A stretch of 64,000 bases of DNA from contig DLRW01000041.1 of the NCBI GenBank assembly GCA_002501205.1, positions 96,421-160,420 on the forward strand, given 5' to 3'. This DNA is from Flavobacteriales bacterium UBA7878 (lineage in GTDB: Bacteria; Bacteroidota; Bacteroidia; Flavobacteriales; Schleiferiaceae). Shown here piece by piece: positions 17,943 to 27,525 of this stretch. Below the pieces are notes generated by a model. That model made no database searches, was not told where the DNA came from, and saw only the letters and a program-made list of their open reading frames with translations. Position numbers and translations under genes: made by a program. Position 1 is the stretch's first letter. Each line of letters opens with the position of its first letter.

Positions 17943-18308
17943 CTAGCCACCACGCTGTTGTTTATGCATTCCTCGACCTTTTTCTCGGCGATCTTGACGC
18001 ATTTTCTCCAACTGACTCATTTGTTCTTCGGAAAGGACTTCTGAAAGTTTTTCTTTCACTTCCTCCCGACGGGTAAATCTTTCCTCACAGGCTTTAGCTT
18101 CCGCTTGATGGAAGTCTAGCAAGATGGGCTTAACTGCCTCAATTTGCTCATCGGTCAAATTCAAGTCTTCCGCCATTTTACGCAACCTTAATTCTACGCG
18201 TTTCTCCGGACTGCGATCCGCTCGGTCTGATCGATCGCAAGGTCCCATTTGCGCAAATATGGGTGCACTAAACAGGCTGAGAGCTAAGGCAAACACTAAC
18301 TTTTTCAT
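17943..18308 (-). CDS. Spy/CpxP-like periplasmic LTxxQ protein
   Basis: The protein has 121 residues from the ATG at 18308, where a clean signal peptide begins (MKKLVFALALSLFSAPIFAQ). The mature part is short, highly charged and helical, with an LTDEQ motif (LNLTDEQIEAVKPIL) and a second helical hairpin with LSEEQMSQL. This is the layout of Spy/CpxP-family chaperone-like or sensor proteins. The end is Gly/Arg/Gln-rich. A role in envelope stress or metal response is only an inference from the family. It is a single gene. Confidence 0.75.
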   Translation of the reverse strand: MKKLVFALALSLFSAPIFAQMGPCDRSDRADRSPEKRVELRLRKMAEDLNLTDEQIEAVKPILLDFHQAEAKACEERFTRREEVKEKLSEVLSEEQMSQLEKMRQDRREKGRGMHKQQRGG

Positions 18309-18388
18309 GATCTCATACTTTATTGATATAAGCTTTGAGACCCTGAAAGCCAATAGGTTTAATGCCGATTCTTGCTTTTAAGATTTCT

Positions 18389-19108
18389 TTAGCTTTTCGG
18401 CAATTCTACATGCCTCAAGCTCATTTGAACCTCGGTAAATTTCTCCGGCTGATCAATAACATACAAGAGCTTTTGCGCAACCGTTTCTGCCGAGCTCAAC
18501 TCATCATTCTGCTTATAATCTACAAATCGTTGCAGGTCCGGAAAGTCCTCTACCCGGCTGCGGCGAATTTCCCCTTGCATCTCTGTATCTACAATACCGG
18601 GAGAAATAGCATGTACCCGCACCTCTGGATGATCCAAACGCAATACTTCTGAGAACATGGTTAAGCCAGCTTTAGATGCACAATACACGCTCCAGCTTTT
18701 TACCGGATAAGACGCCGCCCCACTCGAAATATTGATAATAGTTTTAGGAATCTTCCGCGAAGCCAGATTCTCAAGGAAGAGCTTGCAAAGCAAACTGGGC
18801 GCTACTAAATTCAGATGATAGGCATCTGCCGTACGGCGAGGATCTAGCTGAGCTACTGGTTTTACCGAACCCAGAGTACCGGCATTATTCACCAGAATCA
18901 CTTCGTCTGTATCATCTTTCAAGCCATCAAAACCAATCCCGGCATATTGATCCAACTGGGATAAATCCACATTAATATGGCGGTAATTCGGATGCTCAAT
19001 TTTATGGCGACGGGCAAAGCCTGTTACTTGATGCCCTTGAGCTAAGGCCGCTTCTGCCAAGGCCATCCCAATTCCGGAGCTGGTTCCGGTGATGTAAAAC
19101 TTCTTCAT
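18389..19108 (-). CDS. SDR-family NAD(P)-dependent oxidoreductase
   Basis: The protein has 239 residues, a classical short-chain dehydrogenase length. It has the N-terminal Rossmann motif TGTSSGIGMALAEA, the NNAG motif (LVNNAGTLG) and the catalytic Ser and YxxxK (INISSG, then YCASK). The pattern and the following LRLDHPEVRVHAISPG resemble sepiapterin or benzil reductase-type SDRs. The substrate cannot be fixed. An Arg after the first beta-strand region (FARRHK) suggests NADPH. It lies downstream of the PLP enzyme on the same strand but behind that gene's terminator. Confidence 0.9.
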   Translation of the reverse strand: MKKFYITGTSSGIGMALAEAALAQGHQVTGFARRHKIEHPNYRHINVDLSQLDQYAGIGFDGLKDDTDEVILVNNAGTLGSVKPVAQLDPRRTADAYHLNLVAPSLLCKLFLENLASRKIPKTIINISSGAASYPVKSWSVYCASKAGLTMFSEVLRLDHPEVRVHAISPGIVDTEMQGEIRRSRVEDFPDLQRFVDYKQNDELSSAETVAQKLLYVIDQPEKFTEVQMSLRHVELPKS

Positions 19109-19124
19109 TTGTATTGCTTTAAAA

Positions 19125-19148
19125 AAAGCCTCCCCGAAGGAAGGCTTT
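19125..19148 (-). terminator. terminator after the trans-sulfuration gene
   Basis: A 7-bp stem AAAGCCT/AGGCTTT with a 10-base loop is bordered by an A-tract on the plus strand (19121-19127), read as a U-run on the minus strand. Confidence 0.75.
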
Positions 19149-19158
19149 TCAAAATTAC

Positions 19159-20313
19159 TTAAGCAAGTGCTTGTTTCAAATCGGCTATTAAATCGGCCTC
19201 ATCTTCTATACCCACACTTAATCGAATTAAGCCATCGGTAACCCCGGTCTTTAATCGTTCTTCCACCGGAATAGATGCATGGGTCATAGAAGCAGGGTGA
19301 CCTGCTAGGGACTCCACTCCACCCAGAGACTCTGCCAGGGTAAATACTTTAAGAGCAGACACCACCTTTACGGCATCTTCCATACTGTCGCCCTTCAAGC
19401 GAAAGCTTACCATACCGCCAAAATCTTTCATTTGCTTTTGGGCTACGGCATGATTGGGATGATCTTCAAAACCGGGCCAGTATACTGACTCCACCCGATC
19501 GTGATCGCGTAAGAACTGCGCCACCGCTTTGCCATTTTCGCAATGACGCTGCATACGAACGTGCAGGGTTTTAATACCGCGCAGGGTTAAGAATGAATCC
19601 ATCGGCCCGCAAACGGCACCACTGGAATTCTGAATGAAGTAAAGCTGATCGGCCACTTCTTTATCCTTAACCGCTAATAAACCTAAAACCACATCGCTGT
19701 GACCGGCCAGATATTTAGTGGCACTGTGCATTACAATATCAGCACCCAGCTCAATGGGTCTTTGTAAATAAGGGGTCGCAAAGGTGTTATCTACCACTAA
19801 TAAGGCGCCTGCCTCTTTAGCTACTTTACTCATCGCTTCAATGTCGATGATATTCATCATCGGATTGGTAGGGGTTTCCACCCAGATGAGTTTGGTATTG
19901 GCATTCACCTTATCCTTAACGGTACTGGCATCGGCCATTCCGGTAAAGTGAAACTTGATTCCGTATTTGCTGAAAATCTTGGTGAATAAACGATAGGTGC
20001 CACCATATAAATCGTTGGTAGAGATCACTTCATCTCCGGGCTCCAACATTTTTATTACGGCATCGATAGCAGCTAAGCCACTACCAAAGGCTAAACCAAA
20101 ACCGCCTCCTTCTATACTGGCAATGGAATTCTCCAAGGCCATACGAGTAGGGTTTTGCGTACGCGAATATTCAAAGCCCTTATGCCCACCTGGATGGGTT
20201 TGCGCATAAGTAGAAGTTTGAAAAATAGGAGGCATTACCGCACCGGTAGCCTCTTCGTGTTTTTGTCCTCCGTGAATGGTGAGCGAATTAAAGCGTAAGT
20301 CTTTATCCGACAT
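19159..20313 (-). CDS. cystathionine gamma-synthase/beta-lyase family PLP enzyme
   Basis: The enzyme has 384 residues and belongs to the Cys/Met metabolism PLP family (fold type I). Visible sites are the substrate/PLP loop YSRTQNPTR, the glycine-rich GSGLAAIDAV, the segment WVETPTNPMM, the aspartate in LLVVDNTFATPYLQRP and the PLP lysine in HSATKYLAGHSDVVLG. The C-terminus has the SLGGVESLAGHPASMTH motif. Family members make or break cystathionine, and gamma-synthase or beta/gamma-lyase are the likely reactions. Sequence alone does not separate them. It is transcribed from its own -7 box (20336-20343). Confidence 0.93.
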   Translation of the reverse strand: MSDKDLRFNSLTIHGGQKHEEATGAVMPPIFQTSTYAQTHPGGHKGFEYSRTQNPTRMALENSIASIEGGGFGLAFGSGLAAIDAVIKMLEPGDEVISTNDLYGGTYRLFTKIFSKYGIKFHFTGMADASTVKDKVNANTKLIWVETPTNPMMNIIDIEAMSKVAKEAGALLVVDNTFATPYLQRPIELGADIVMHSATKYLAGHSDVVLGLLAVKDKEVADQLYFIQNSSGAVCGPMDSFLTLRGIKTLHVRMQRHCENGKAVAQFLRDHDRVESVYWPGFEDHPNHAVAQKQMKDFGGMVSFRLKGDSMEDAVKVVSALKVFTLAESLGGVESLAGHPASMTHASIPVEERLKTGVTDGLIRLSVGIEDEADLIADLKQALA

Positions 20314-20335
20314 CTTGATATTTTTGGATTTACAG

Positions 20336-20343
20336 CAAATGTA
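20336..20343 (-). promoter_or_regulatory. -7 box of the trans-sulfuration gene
   Basis: TACATTTG on the minus strand is a perfect TAnnTTTG match, 22 bases before the ATG at 20313. Confidence 0.35.
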
Positions 20344-20406
20344 AAAGGATTAGTTGGGAGCCCATGCGATTAAATCCGTCTAAATAAGCTCCTCCAAAGC
20401 TGTTCA

Positions 20407-20438
20407 TTCGACAATTCAAGTCCTAATCCTTAAATTCG
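20407..20438 (+). promoter_or_regulatory. candidate promoter of the S46 peptidase gene
   Basis: TTCG and TAAATTCG are 20 bases apart, each one base off the TTTG / TAnnTTTG consensus. The box ends 28 bases before the ATG at 20467. Confidence 0.35.
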
Positions 20439-20466
20439 CAACACTTTAATTAAACGTAGCATAACA

Positions 20467-22728
20467 ATGAAAAAACTATTGTCTTTTACATTGGCTTTAG
20501 CCTTGGCTCTGCCAGCTTTTGCTAATGAGGGCATGTGGCTCCCCCTCCTTTTGGGCCGCAACTATGAAGACATGAAAGCACATGGTCTTCAGCTTACTCC
20601 AGAGCAGATTTACGATGTAAATAATGGTAGTCTTAAGGACGCTATTGTTTCCTTCGGTGGATTTTGTACCGGTGAGATCATTTCTAATGAAGGTTTGATC
20701 CTTACCAATCACCACTGTGGATACGGTCAAATTCAGTCGCACTCCAGCACTGAACACGATTATCTTACCGATGGTTTCTGGGCCTATGAAAAAAGTCAAG
20801 AGCTTGCAAACGAAGGTTTATTCGTTCGCTTCCTGGTACGCATGGAAGATGTAACCAACCGCGTTTTAAATGAGCTTAACGACGACATGAGCGAAGAAGA
20901 GCGCGCTAAAGCCATTTCTGAAATCGGAAAAACCATTTCAGATGAGGCTACCGATGGCACACATTACGATGCCAACGTACGCAGCTTCTTCCACGGAAAC
21001 GAATTCTATCTTTTCGTTTACGAAACTTTCAACGACATCCGTTTGGTTGGTGCCCCTCCCTCTTCTGTAGGTAAATATGGTGGCGATACCGATAACTGGA
21101 TGTGGCCTCGTCATACCGGTGACTTCTCAATGTTCCGCGTATATGCCGACAAAGACGGTAAGCCTGCCCAATACTCTGAGGACAATGTTCCTTTAACTCC
21201 TAAGCACTTCTTACCCGTAAACATTAGCGGAGTTCAAGATGGTGACTACACCATGGTGATGGGTTATCCTGGTTCTACCGACCGTTACTTAACCAGCTGG
21301 GGTGTAAAAGAGCAAATCGATCTTTACGGCCCTGCAGTAGTGCGTGTTCGTGACCTTAAATTAGAGGTAATGAAGCGTTATATGGAAAAAGACGCTGCTA
21401 CTCGTATCCAATATGCCTCCAAATACGCTCGCGTTTCTAACTACTGGAAATACTACATCGGACAAACCGAGCAATTACAAAGCAATCACGTTTACGACAA
21501 GAAAAAAGCCATTGAGGACAAGTTTGCCAAATGGGTAAGTGCGGATGCCAAGCGCAAAGCTAAATACGGTGAGGTATTAAAGATGTTTGCTGAGGCTTAT
21601 GCCGAAACTAACAAAACTGTAAAAGCTGGTGTTTACGCTCGTGAAGCTGGAATTACTGGTCCGGAAATCGCCTTACAAGGACTTCGTTTCGGACGTACCA
21701 TGCAAGCCTACTTCAATGCGGCTGAGAAAATGGAAGAATCCGAAGATGAGGACACCAAAGCGCAGATGAAGACCACTATGGAGAACATCATCAACAGCTT
21801 AAAAGCCAATGCTGATGAGTTCTACAAAGACTACAATGCTAAGCTTGATCAAGATCTTACTGCCAATATGCTATCCTTATACTACCAGGATATTCCTGCC
21901 AACCAACAGCCTGAAATGTTGAAGGAATTAGGCAAGAAATACAAAGGTGATTTCGCAAAATACGCTTCGAAATTATTCGACAAGAGTATACTGGCGAGCA
22001 AAGAATCTTTATTGGAATACCTCGAAGATCCAAAAGCCAAAACCCTTAAGAAAGATATGGGTATTGCCTTGGGTGAAGGTATGTACGCTGCTTACCAGGC
22101 TTCGAATGACAATGGTGAAGTAGACGACAAATTGGAAAAAGCCTACCGTTTATTTACTGCCGGTTTGCGCGAGATGAATTCTGATAAGAACTATTATCCT
22201 GACGCGAACAGCACCATGCGTTTAACCTACGGTACTGTAGGAAGCTACGATCCACGCGATGCCGTACACTACAATCACTATACTACCGCAGAAGGTATTA
22301 TGGAGAAAAAGAATAATGACGATCCTGAGTTTGTGGTTCCTGCCCATTTGGAAGAACTCATCAAAGCCAAGGACTACGGTCGTTATGCTAATGAAGAAGG
22401 TGAATTACCCGTTTGCTTCATCCACAATACCGACATTACTGGTGGTAACTCTGGTAGCCCGGTAATTAATGCACGTGGTGAACTGATTGGCACTGCCTTC
22501 GACGGTAACTGGGAAGCGATGAGTGGTGATATCAATTTCGAATCTGAAATTCAACGTACCATTTCTGTGGACGTTCGTTACACCCTCTTCATCATCGAAA
22601 AGTATGCAGGTGCTAAAAACCTAATTGCTGAGATGAAAATCATTACCGAGCCTGTTGCCGATTCTGACGCCATGACCATGGAAGAAGACAGCAACAAAGA
22701 AGAGCCTAAAAAAGCGGCTAAAATGTAA
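20467..22728 (+). CDS. S46-family dipeptidyl-peptidase, DPP7-like
   Basis: The protein has 753 residues with a signal peptide (1-19, cleaved at AFA). It is a chymotrypsin-fold exopeptidase with a helical gate domain, as in S46 enzymes of asaccharolytic Bacteroidota. Its catalytic elements are LTNHHCGYGQIQ (His82/83), GGDTDNWMWPRHTGDFS (Asp) and GGNSGSPV (Ser662). The residue 18 after the catalytic Ser sets P1 preference in the family: Arg in DPP11 (Asp/Glu), Gly in DPP7 (hydrophobic). Here it is Gly680, so a DPP7-like preference is expected. It probably frees dipeptides in the periplasm. Highly biased codons suggest strong expression. Its own promoter and a strong terminator flank it. Confidence 0.95.
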   Translation: MKKLLSFTLALALALPAFANEGMWLPLLLGRNYEDMKAHGLQLTPEQIYDVNNGSLKDAIVSFGGFCTGEIISNEGLILTNHHCGYGQIQSHSSTEHDYLTDGFWAYEKSQELANEGLFVRFLVRMEDVTNRVLNELNDDMSEEERAKAISEIGKTISDEATDGTHYDANVRSFFHGNEFYLFVYETFNDIRLVGAPPSSVGKYGGDTDNWMWPRHTGDFSMFRVYADKDGKPAQYSEDNVPLTPKHFLPVNISGVQDGDYTMVMGYPGSTDRYLTSWGVKEQIDLYGPAVVRVRDLKLEVMKRYMEKDAATRIQYASKYARVSNYWKYYIGQTEQLQSNHVYDKKKAIEDKFAKWVSADAKRKAKYGEVLKMFAEAYAETNKTVKAGVYAREAGITGPEIALQGLRFGRTMQAYFNAAEKMEESEDEDTKAQMKTTMENIINSLKANADEFYKDYNAKLDQDLTANMLSLYYQDIPANQQPEMLKELGKKYKGDFAKYASKLFDKSILASKESLLEYLEDPKAKTLKKDMGIALGEGMYAAYQASNDNGEVDDKLEKAYRLFTAGLREMNSDKNYYPDANSTMRLTYGTVGSYDPRDAVHYNHYTTAEGIMEKKNNDDPEFVVPAHLEELIKAKDYGRYANEEGELPVCFIHNTDITGGNSGSPVINARGELIGTAFDGNWEAMSGDINFESEIQRTISVDVRYTLFIIEKYAGAKNLIAEMKIITEPVADSDAMTMEEDSNKEEPKKAAKM

Positions 22729-22753
22729 GCCACGCTTTAAGCGATAATTTCCA

Positions 22754-22790
22754 AAAAGCCGCCTCGGATCAAACTGAGGCGGCTTTTCTT
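22754..22790 (+). terminator. terminator after the S46 peptidase gene
   Basis: A 12-bp stem AAAAGCCGCCTC/GAGGCGGCTTTT with a 10-base loop is followed by TTTTCTTTT. Confidence 0.93.
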
Positions 22791-22873
22791 TTGCTCGTCA
22801 GGTCCTCGCGTAAACTCATAGAAGGACTTCTTTAATCCGGTGAATATATACCTTGGGAGAAATTGCATCAGCC

Positions 22874-25315
22874 ATGCCTCGTATTTTACTCCCTGTTTTC
22901 CTGATATTATTTGGCTTTGGTCTTAAAGCCAACCATCAACTCACCGCTTTGATTGACTATCGAGTTGACACTACGGGCAGGGTTATATTTCGCATTCACC
23001 ATTATATTGAAAGCCTCGGCAGCTTCCCAACTAATGCCGGAAGCCTGAGTCTGGCCGGTCCTGTTTCAGTTCAACTCCCATACGACCTTTCATTAAGCAA
23101 AATAATATACCTGGATTCTTGTGGAGCTAGCGTTTATGATTTAGTCTATGAAAGCAATCCCATTGATCTTAGTAATACCGCACCTGGACCCCAGGGCTAT
23201 TATGAGTTTACCTTTCAAGGATTGGCTGTAGCCCTGAACAATACGACGAACCTCTTTGCCTCACTCAGTTTACGAATTTACCCCAGCCTCGACCCTTTTA
23301 CGGGCGATTGGATAGTTCACCCCGCCGGAACAATTAGTAGTTTGAAACACCCCTGGTTGCATCTTCAAAAACCAGGTCAGCGGAATTACCTGCCCATAGG
23401 GGTGTATTCACCAGGGCCTATGGTAGATTCCGTTATTACGGAGCCTAGCAATTTCCCCAATAACCACCCTTTCAACAGTGGCTATAATCTCTTCACTCCT
23501 TTGCCTGATAGCACTGAAGATCCGAACAGCGGCGCTAACCTCTATTCCTATCAACTACCAGGATGGTCTTATGAAGTATTCGATAATCCCAATAGCAGCC
23601 AAACTGGTAAATATGCCTGTCCGGTGGAGCTCGACTATTACAGCGGTGGTCAAATTTATGCCTCCCAAAGTTCCTGGGGGCATCTTTTTCTTCTGGATAC
23701 CACTGCAGCGGCTAGCCCTCCCCTAATTGGCCTGGAACATAATCAAAACTACATTCCGATTACCGGAAACAACTATGTTGACACCTTTGACCTCTCGGTA
23801 GGTGATAGTATCGAGTTGGAAATAAGCAGTTTACTCATTTCCGGCGATTCCACCCGCTGGACCATTATTCGCAATGACTTTGATCCCGGCATTCGTCCTT
23901 TTAATCAAAACCCTGCTTTAATTCCGGGCCAATTGAATAGCCTGAATACAGGTGGAGGATTAAGCAGTGGCACTCCCAATCAATTAAAATTTACCTGGAA
24001 ACCCCAAGCAGCGAATTACAGTTTCGGACCTCGGGAAGGCCGCTTGTTGTTGCGAACGGAAGCACAGGATTGTTACCTCGAAGGTAGTAGCACCATTAAT
24101 CTCTTAATTCGACTTAATCCCGCCAATGGCATTTACAGCAATAATTTTTTGGCGATAGACAGCCTGAAACTTTGCGGTAATCAGAGCCAAAAAATTCGCC
24201 TGGCCTATACCAGTAATCCCCAGAAATCCGTGTATTGGTCGCCGGCTCAAAACATTGTTGCCGCAGATACCCTTAACAATTTTCACCCTGATGTGCAGGC
24301 CAGTCAATCCGGATGGTTGTACTTACGTGATAGTCTAAATGGTCAAAAACTGGATTCCATTTACATTCTAGTGCACGATCCGGCTCAAAGCCATATTCGT
24401 CTGCAAAACAGCAATGGTTTCATCAATCTATTAGACTCCACTAATTTTGAAACCCGCTGGTTCGCCAATGGACTTGCCGCGATTCCCGATGTCAGTCAGG
24501 ATCATTTGAATATCCGCGGAAGCGCTACCTACTGGACAGAGCTCGATCCGGGCATCAACTGCCTATATCATAGCGATACCCTAAGGGTCCTACCCAATGA
24601 TGTATGGGGCTCAAACCTGCATCCCATGCAATGGCAAAGTCTAAATCAACATAATAGTCAAGCCCTCTATACCGACAGCCTCTACCGTTTGGACTTTACC
24701 ATTAGTGAAGGTCGGAGCCTGCGAGAATTAACAATTTGGGGTTTACATCCCGACCTCACTAACAGCGGGCAAATGAATGTTTGGCTCTATGAGAACAGTC
24801 AGATTGTTTGGCAAGACAGCCTGCAGGTGGTAGGTACCATGGCTTTGGTTTTTCAAGATTCAGTGCGGCTCGAGGCCGGAAAGGACTATAGCTTAATCCT
24901 CCAAAAAACAGGAAGACTAAATTTTGATATGAAATGGTCTTCCCTGAGCAATTGGGACGTGCAAGTCTTGAGCTTTAAAAACAAGCGCAAGCAGTCGGCC
25001 GCGGGCAGTGCGGGTTGGTCGGCCAGCAAACGATTCTTTGGCTTTGGGATGAAATTCGATTCCAATATTGGAATGGAAGAATGGGCAAGCATTGAAAAAT
25101 TGCAGGTATACCCCAATCCCAGCAAGGGAAAAGTAATTGTTGTTGGAGATGATCGCTTAAAGGAAAAAGCATTGCAAATCTTTGATATGCAAGGACGCTT
25201 ACTTTTACAGCAAAGATCAGGCTCTAAGGAAGTGCAACTTCAATTGGAAGACTGGGAGCCTGGCTTGTATCGCATCGTTTGGGGCACCGCCACAGAGGCT
25301 TTGCTGATTCAATAG
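22874..25315 (+). CDS. large secreted protein with T9SS sorting domain
   Basis: The protein has 813 residues from the ATG at 22874; a TTG at 22853 in the same frame lacks support. The signal peptide (MPRILLPVFLILFGFGLKA) is followed by many beta-strand, Asn/Ser-rich modules without a family I can name. The last 75 residues are a T9SS type A sorting domain (YPNPSKGKVIVV, IFDMQGRLLLQQ, WEPGLYRIVW). Such proteins are exported by the Por/Gld secretion system and attached to the surface or released. No catalytic motif was found, so an adhesin or matrix role is only a guess. No terminator follows before the MltF-like gene. Confidence 0.8.
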   Translation: MPRILLPVFLILFGFGLKANHQLTALIDYRVDTTGRVIFRIHHYIESLGSFPTNAGSLSLAGPVSVQLPYDLSLSKIIYLDSCGASVYDLVYESNPIDLSNTAPGPQGYYEFTFQGLAVALNNTTNLFASLSLRIYPSLDPFTGDWIVHPAGTISSLKHPWLHLQKPGQRNYLPIGVYSPGPMVDSVITEPSNFPNNHPFNSGYNLFTPLPDSTEDPNSGANLYSYQLPGWSYEVFDNPNSSQTGKYACPVELDYYSGGQIYASQSSWGHLFLLDTTAAASPPLIGLEHNQNYIPITGNNYVDTFDLSVGDSIELEISSLLISGDSTRWTIIRNDFDPGIRPFNQNPALIPGQLNSLNTGGGLSSGTPNQLKFTWKPQAANYSFGPREGRLLLRTEAQDCYLEGSSTINLLIRLNPANGIYSNNFLAIDSLKLCGNQSQKIRLAYTSNPQKSVYWSPAQNIVAADTLNNFHPDVQASQSGWLYLRDSLNGQKLDSIYILVHDPAQSHIRLQNSNGFINLLDSTNFETRWFANGLAAIPDVSQDHLNIRGSATYWTELDPGINCLYHSDTLRVLPNDVWGSNLHPMQWQSLNQHNSQALYTDSLYRLDFTISEGRSLRELTIWGLHPDLTNSGQMNVWLYENSQIVWQDSLQVVGTMALVFQDSVRLEAGKDYSLILQKTGRLNFDMKWSSLSNWDVQVLSFKNKRKQSAAGSAGWSASKRFFGFGMKFDSNIGMEEWASIEKLQVYPNPSKGKVIVVGDDRLKEKALQIFDMQGRLLLQQRSGSKEVQLQLEDWEPGLYRIVWGTATEALLIQ

Positions 25316-25389
25316 TCCTGGCCTGAACCAAATTAGGATTCCCAAAAATCCCCGAGAGGAGTTTCTACCTTTTTGCTATCTTAAGCCCC

Positions 25390-26874
25390 ATGCGAGGATT
25401 GATCATTTTTGTCGCTTTGCTCTTTTTGAACACAGCCTGTGATCAAGGGAAAATTGGCTCTTCACGCAACCGTGGTCCAAAGGCTGAATTAAGCGGCCCT
25501 ACTCTGGAACGGGACCTAGCGGAGATCCAAGCCGACGGTAAATTAAAAGCCATCATGGTTTACAGTAGCACCACCTATTTCCTTTATCGGGGAGAGGCGA
25601 TGGGCTACGAATATGAACTGTTGAAACGCCTGGCGCAGGATTTAGGCCTGGAGCTGGAAATCGTTTTGGCCAATAATATCGATGAGGTTTTTGATATGCT
25701 CAACCGAGGAGAAGGCGATATCATTGCCTATGGCCTCACCATTACCGAAGACCGCAAAAAGCTGATCAACTTCACCGATTATCTCTACACTACCCACCAG
25801 GCTTTGGTTCAGCGCAAACCTCGCAACTGGCGAAGACTGAGTCGCGACCAAATTGATCGTAAACTGGTGCGAGATGTTATAGACTTGATTGGGGACACGG
25901 TACATGTGCACCGCCGTTCCTCCTACTATGAGCGCATGCTTCACCTCCAGGAAGAACTGGGTGGTAAAATCAATATCGACACCATTATTGGGGATTATAA
26001 TATTGAGGATGTGATTAAAATGGTAGTGGATGGCAAGATAAAATATGCCATTGCCGACTATAATGTGGCTTCCATCAATCAAACCTTTTATCCCATTTTG
26101 GATGTAGAAACACCGGTTAGCTTTTCGCAACGCATTGCCTGGGGTTTACGCTCCAATTCTCCTGAACTGGAAGATGAGGTAAATCGTTGGATTCAAGGCA
26201 TGCGAAAAAATGGCACCTATGCCTTTATCTATAAGAAGTATTACGTGCATAAGAAGTCCTATAAACGTCGGGTGCAAAGTGAGTTTTACAGCAAGAATAG
26301 TGGACAGATCAGTAAGTACGATGATTTAATTCGCCGGGCAGCCGATAGCCTAAGCTGGGATTGGCGATTATTAGCCTCGCAGGTGTATCAGGAATCGCGC
26401 TTCGATCCCCAATCCGAATCCTGGGCCGGAGCGGGCGGTCTCATGCAAATTATGCCAGGTACGGCCACCGATCTGGGCATTAACGACACCTATGATCCTG
26501 AGCAAAACCTAATGGCTGCCGCTGATTATTTGAAAGACATCTTCGATAAGTTTGAAAACATCCCCGATACCATCCAGCGGATCAAATTTACCATGGCGGC
26601 CTATAACTGTGGTTATGGTCATTTACTGGATGCGCAACGTTTGGCGGCTCAAGCTGGTTTAGATTCCCTACAGTTTGATGATGCCACCGCAATATGGCTG
26701 CGCAAAATGGGACAGTATAAGGTGTATTCAAATCCCATTGTTCGCTATGGCCCAGTGCGAGGTGAGGAGCCCTTCCGCTATGTGCGCGATATCTTTTTAC
26801 GCTATGCACATTATCGCCAATTAATTCCGGCAATGCCTGGCGATAGCCTTGTGAGCTCTGCCGAGCCGCGGTAA
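25390..26874 (+). CDS. MltF-like lipoprotein: solute-binding domain plus lytic transglycosylase
   Basis: The protein has 494 residues. The signal peptide ends in a lipobox (LFLNTACDQ, Cys about 17). A family-3 solute-binding fold covers about residues 50-300 (LKAIMVYSSTTYFLYRGEAMGYEYELL, then DIIAYGLTITEDRKK). An SLT goose-type lysozyme domain covers about 315-460, with the catalytic Glu in QVYQESRFDPQ and the GAGGLMQIMPGTA motif. The same two-part design is found in MltF, which cleaves peptidoglycan to 1,6-anhydromuropeptides and whose binding domain senses muropeptides. It is placed in the outer membrane facing the periplasm. The stop codon overlaps a TAnnTTTG box just before the pdeM-like gene. 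Confidence 0.92.
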   Translation: MRGLIIFVALLFLNTACDQGKIGSSRNRGPKAELSGPTLERDLAEIQADGKLKAIMVYSSTTYFLYRGEAMGYEYELLKRLAQDLGLELEIVLANNIDEVFDMLNRGEGDIIAYGLTITEDRKKLINFTDYLYTTHQALVQRKPRNWRRLSRDQIDRKLVRDVIDLIGDTVHVHRRSSYYERMLHLQEELGGKINIDTIIGDYNIEDVIKMVVDGKIKYAIADYNVASINQTFYPILDVETPVSFSQRIAWGLRSNSPELEDEVNRWIQGMRKNGTYAFIYKKYYVHKKSYKRRVQSEFYSKNSGQISKYDDLIRRAADSLSWDWRLLASQVYQESRFDPQSESWAGAGGLMQIMPGTATDLGINDTYDPEQNLMAAADYLKDIFDKFENIPDTIQRIKFTMAAYNCGYGHLLDAQRLAAQAGLDSLQFDDATAIWLRKMGQYKVYSNPIVRYGPVRGEEPFRYVRDIFLRYAHYRQLIPAMPGDSLVSSAEPR

Positions 26875-26883
26875 TTTTGCGGT

Positions 26884-27525
26884 ATGAAGGAGCTTATCAG
26901 CATTTCAGGTGAAGAACTCTGGCTTTTACCCGAAAGAGCCATTTACTGGCCTGATCATCGCCGGCTGTTTATTGCTGATACCCATTTCGGGAAAATCAGT
27001 CATTTTCGAAAAAACGGAATCAAATTACCCGAAGAGGCAGCCAAGGAAAACCTTCTGCGTTTAGAACGACTGCTCTATGCCACCCAGGCTAAAGAGGTTT
27101 ACTTTCTGGGCGATCTCTTTCATTCGGAACTCAATCATGAATGGCTGGGCTTTAAGCAGGTAATTGCTTTATTTCCCTCCACCGAATTCCATTTGATTGG
27201 TGGCAATCACGATATTTTAGACGAGATGAGCTATTACCGCGCTCGACTTAAATACCATCCCGATGGCCTAAAATTAGGCCCCTTCTTCCTTAGTCATGAA
27301 CCTTTGGAGGAATTTGAAGGCTACAATCTTTGTGGTCATATCCACCCGGGGGTACGCCTCAAAGGAGCGGGGCGTCAAAGTTTGCGTCTGGCCTGTTATT
27401 TCTTTAGCCCCAATCAAGGGATCTTACCGGCCTTTGGAGAATTCACCGGAACCTTCAACCTGAAAGTGAAGAAAGAAGATCGGGTTTTTGTGATTGCTGA
27501 AAATCGGGTGATTCAGATCAACTAG
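26884..27525 (+). CDS. PdeM-like metallophosphoesterase
   Basis: The protein has 213 residues of the calcineurin-like fold. The five metal-binding blocks are in order: IADTHFGK, FLGDLFHS, IGGNHDI, LSHEP and CGHIHPGV. The opening (LWLLPERAIYWPD) and HFRKNGI segment match the PdeM family named as ligase-associated DNA damage response endonuclease. The usual neighbours of that system (LhpA helicase, ATP-dependent ligase) are not in this window, so the repair role rests on family only. It starts 9 bases after the MltF-like gene and overlaps the convergent fructosamine kinase gene by four bases. Confidence 0.88.
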   Translation: MKELISISGEELWLLPERAIYWPDHRRLFIADTHFGKISHFRKNGIKLPEEAAKENLLRLERLLYATQAKEVYFLGDLFHSELNHEWLGFKQVIALFPSTEFHLIGGNHDILDEMSYYRARLKYHPDGLKLGPFFLSHEPLEEFEGYNLCGHIHPGVRLKGAGRQSLRLACYFFSPNQGILPAFGEFTGTFNLKVKKEDRVFVIAENRVIQIN

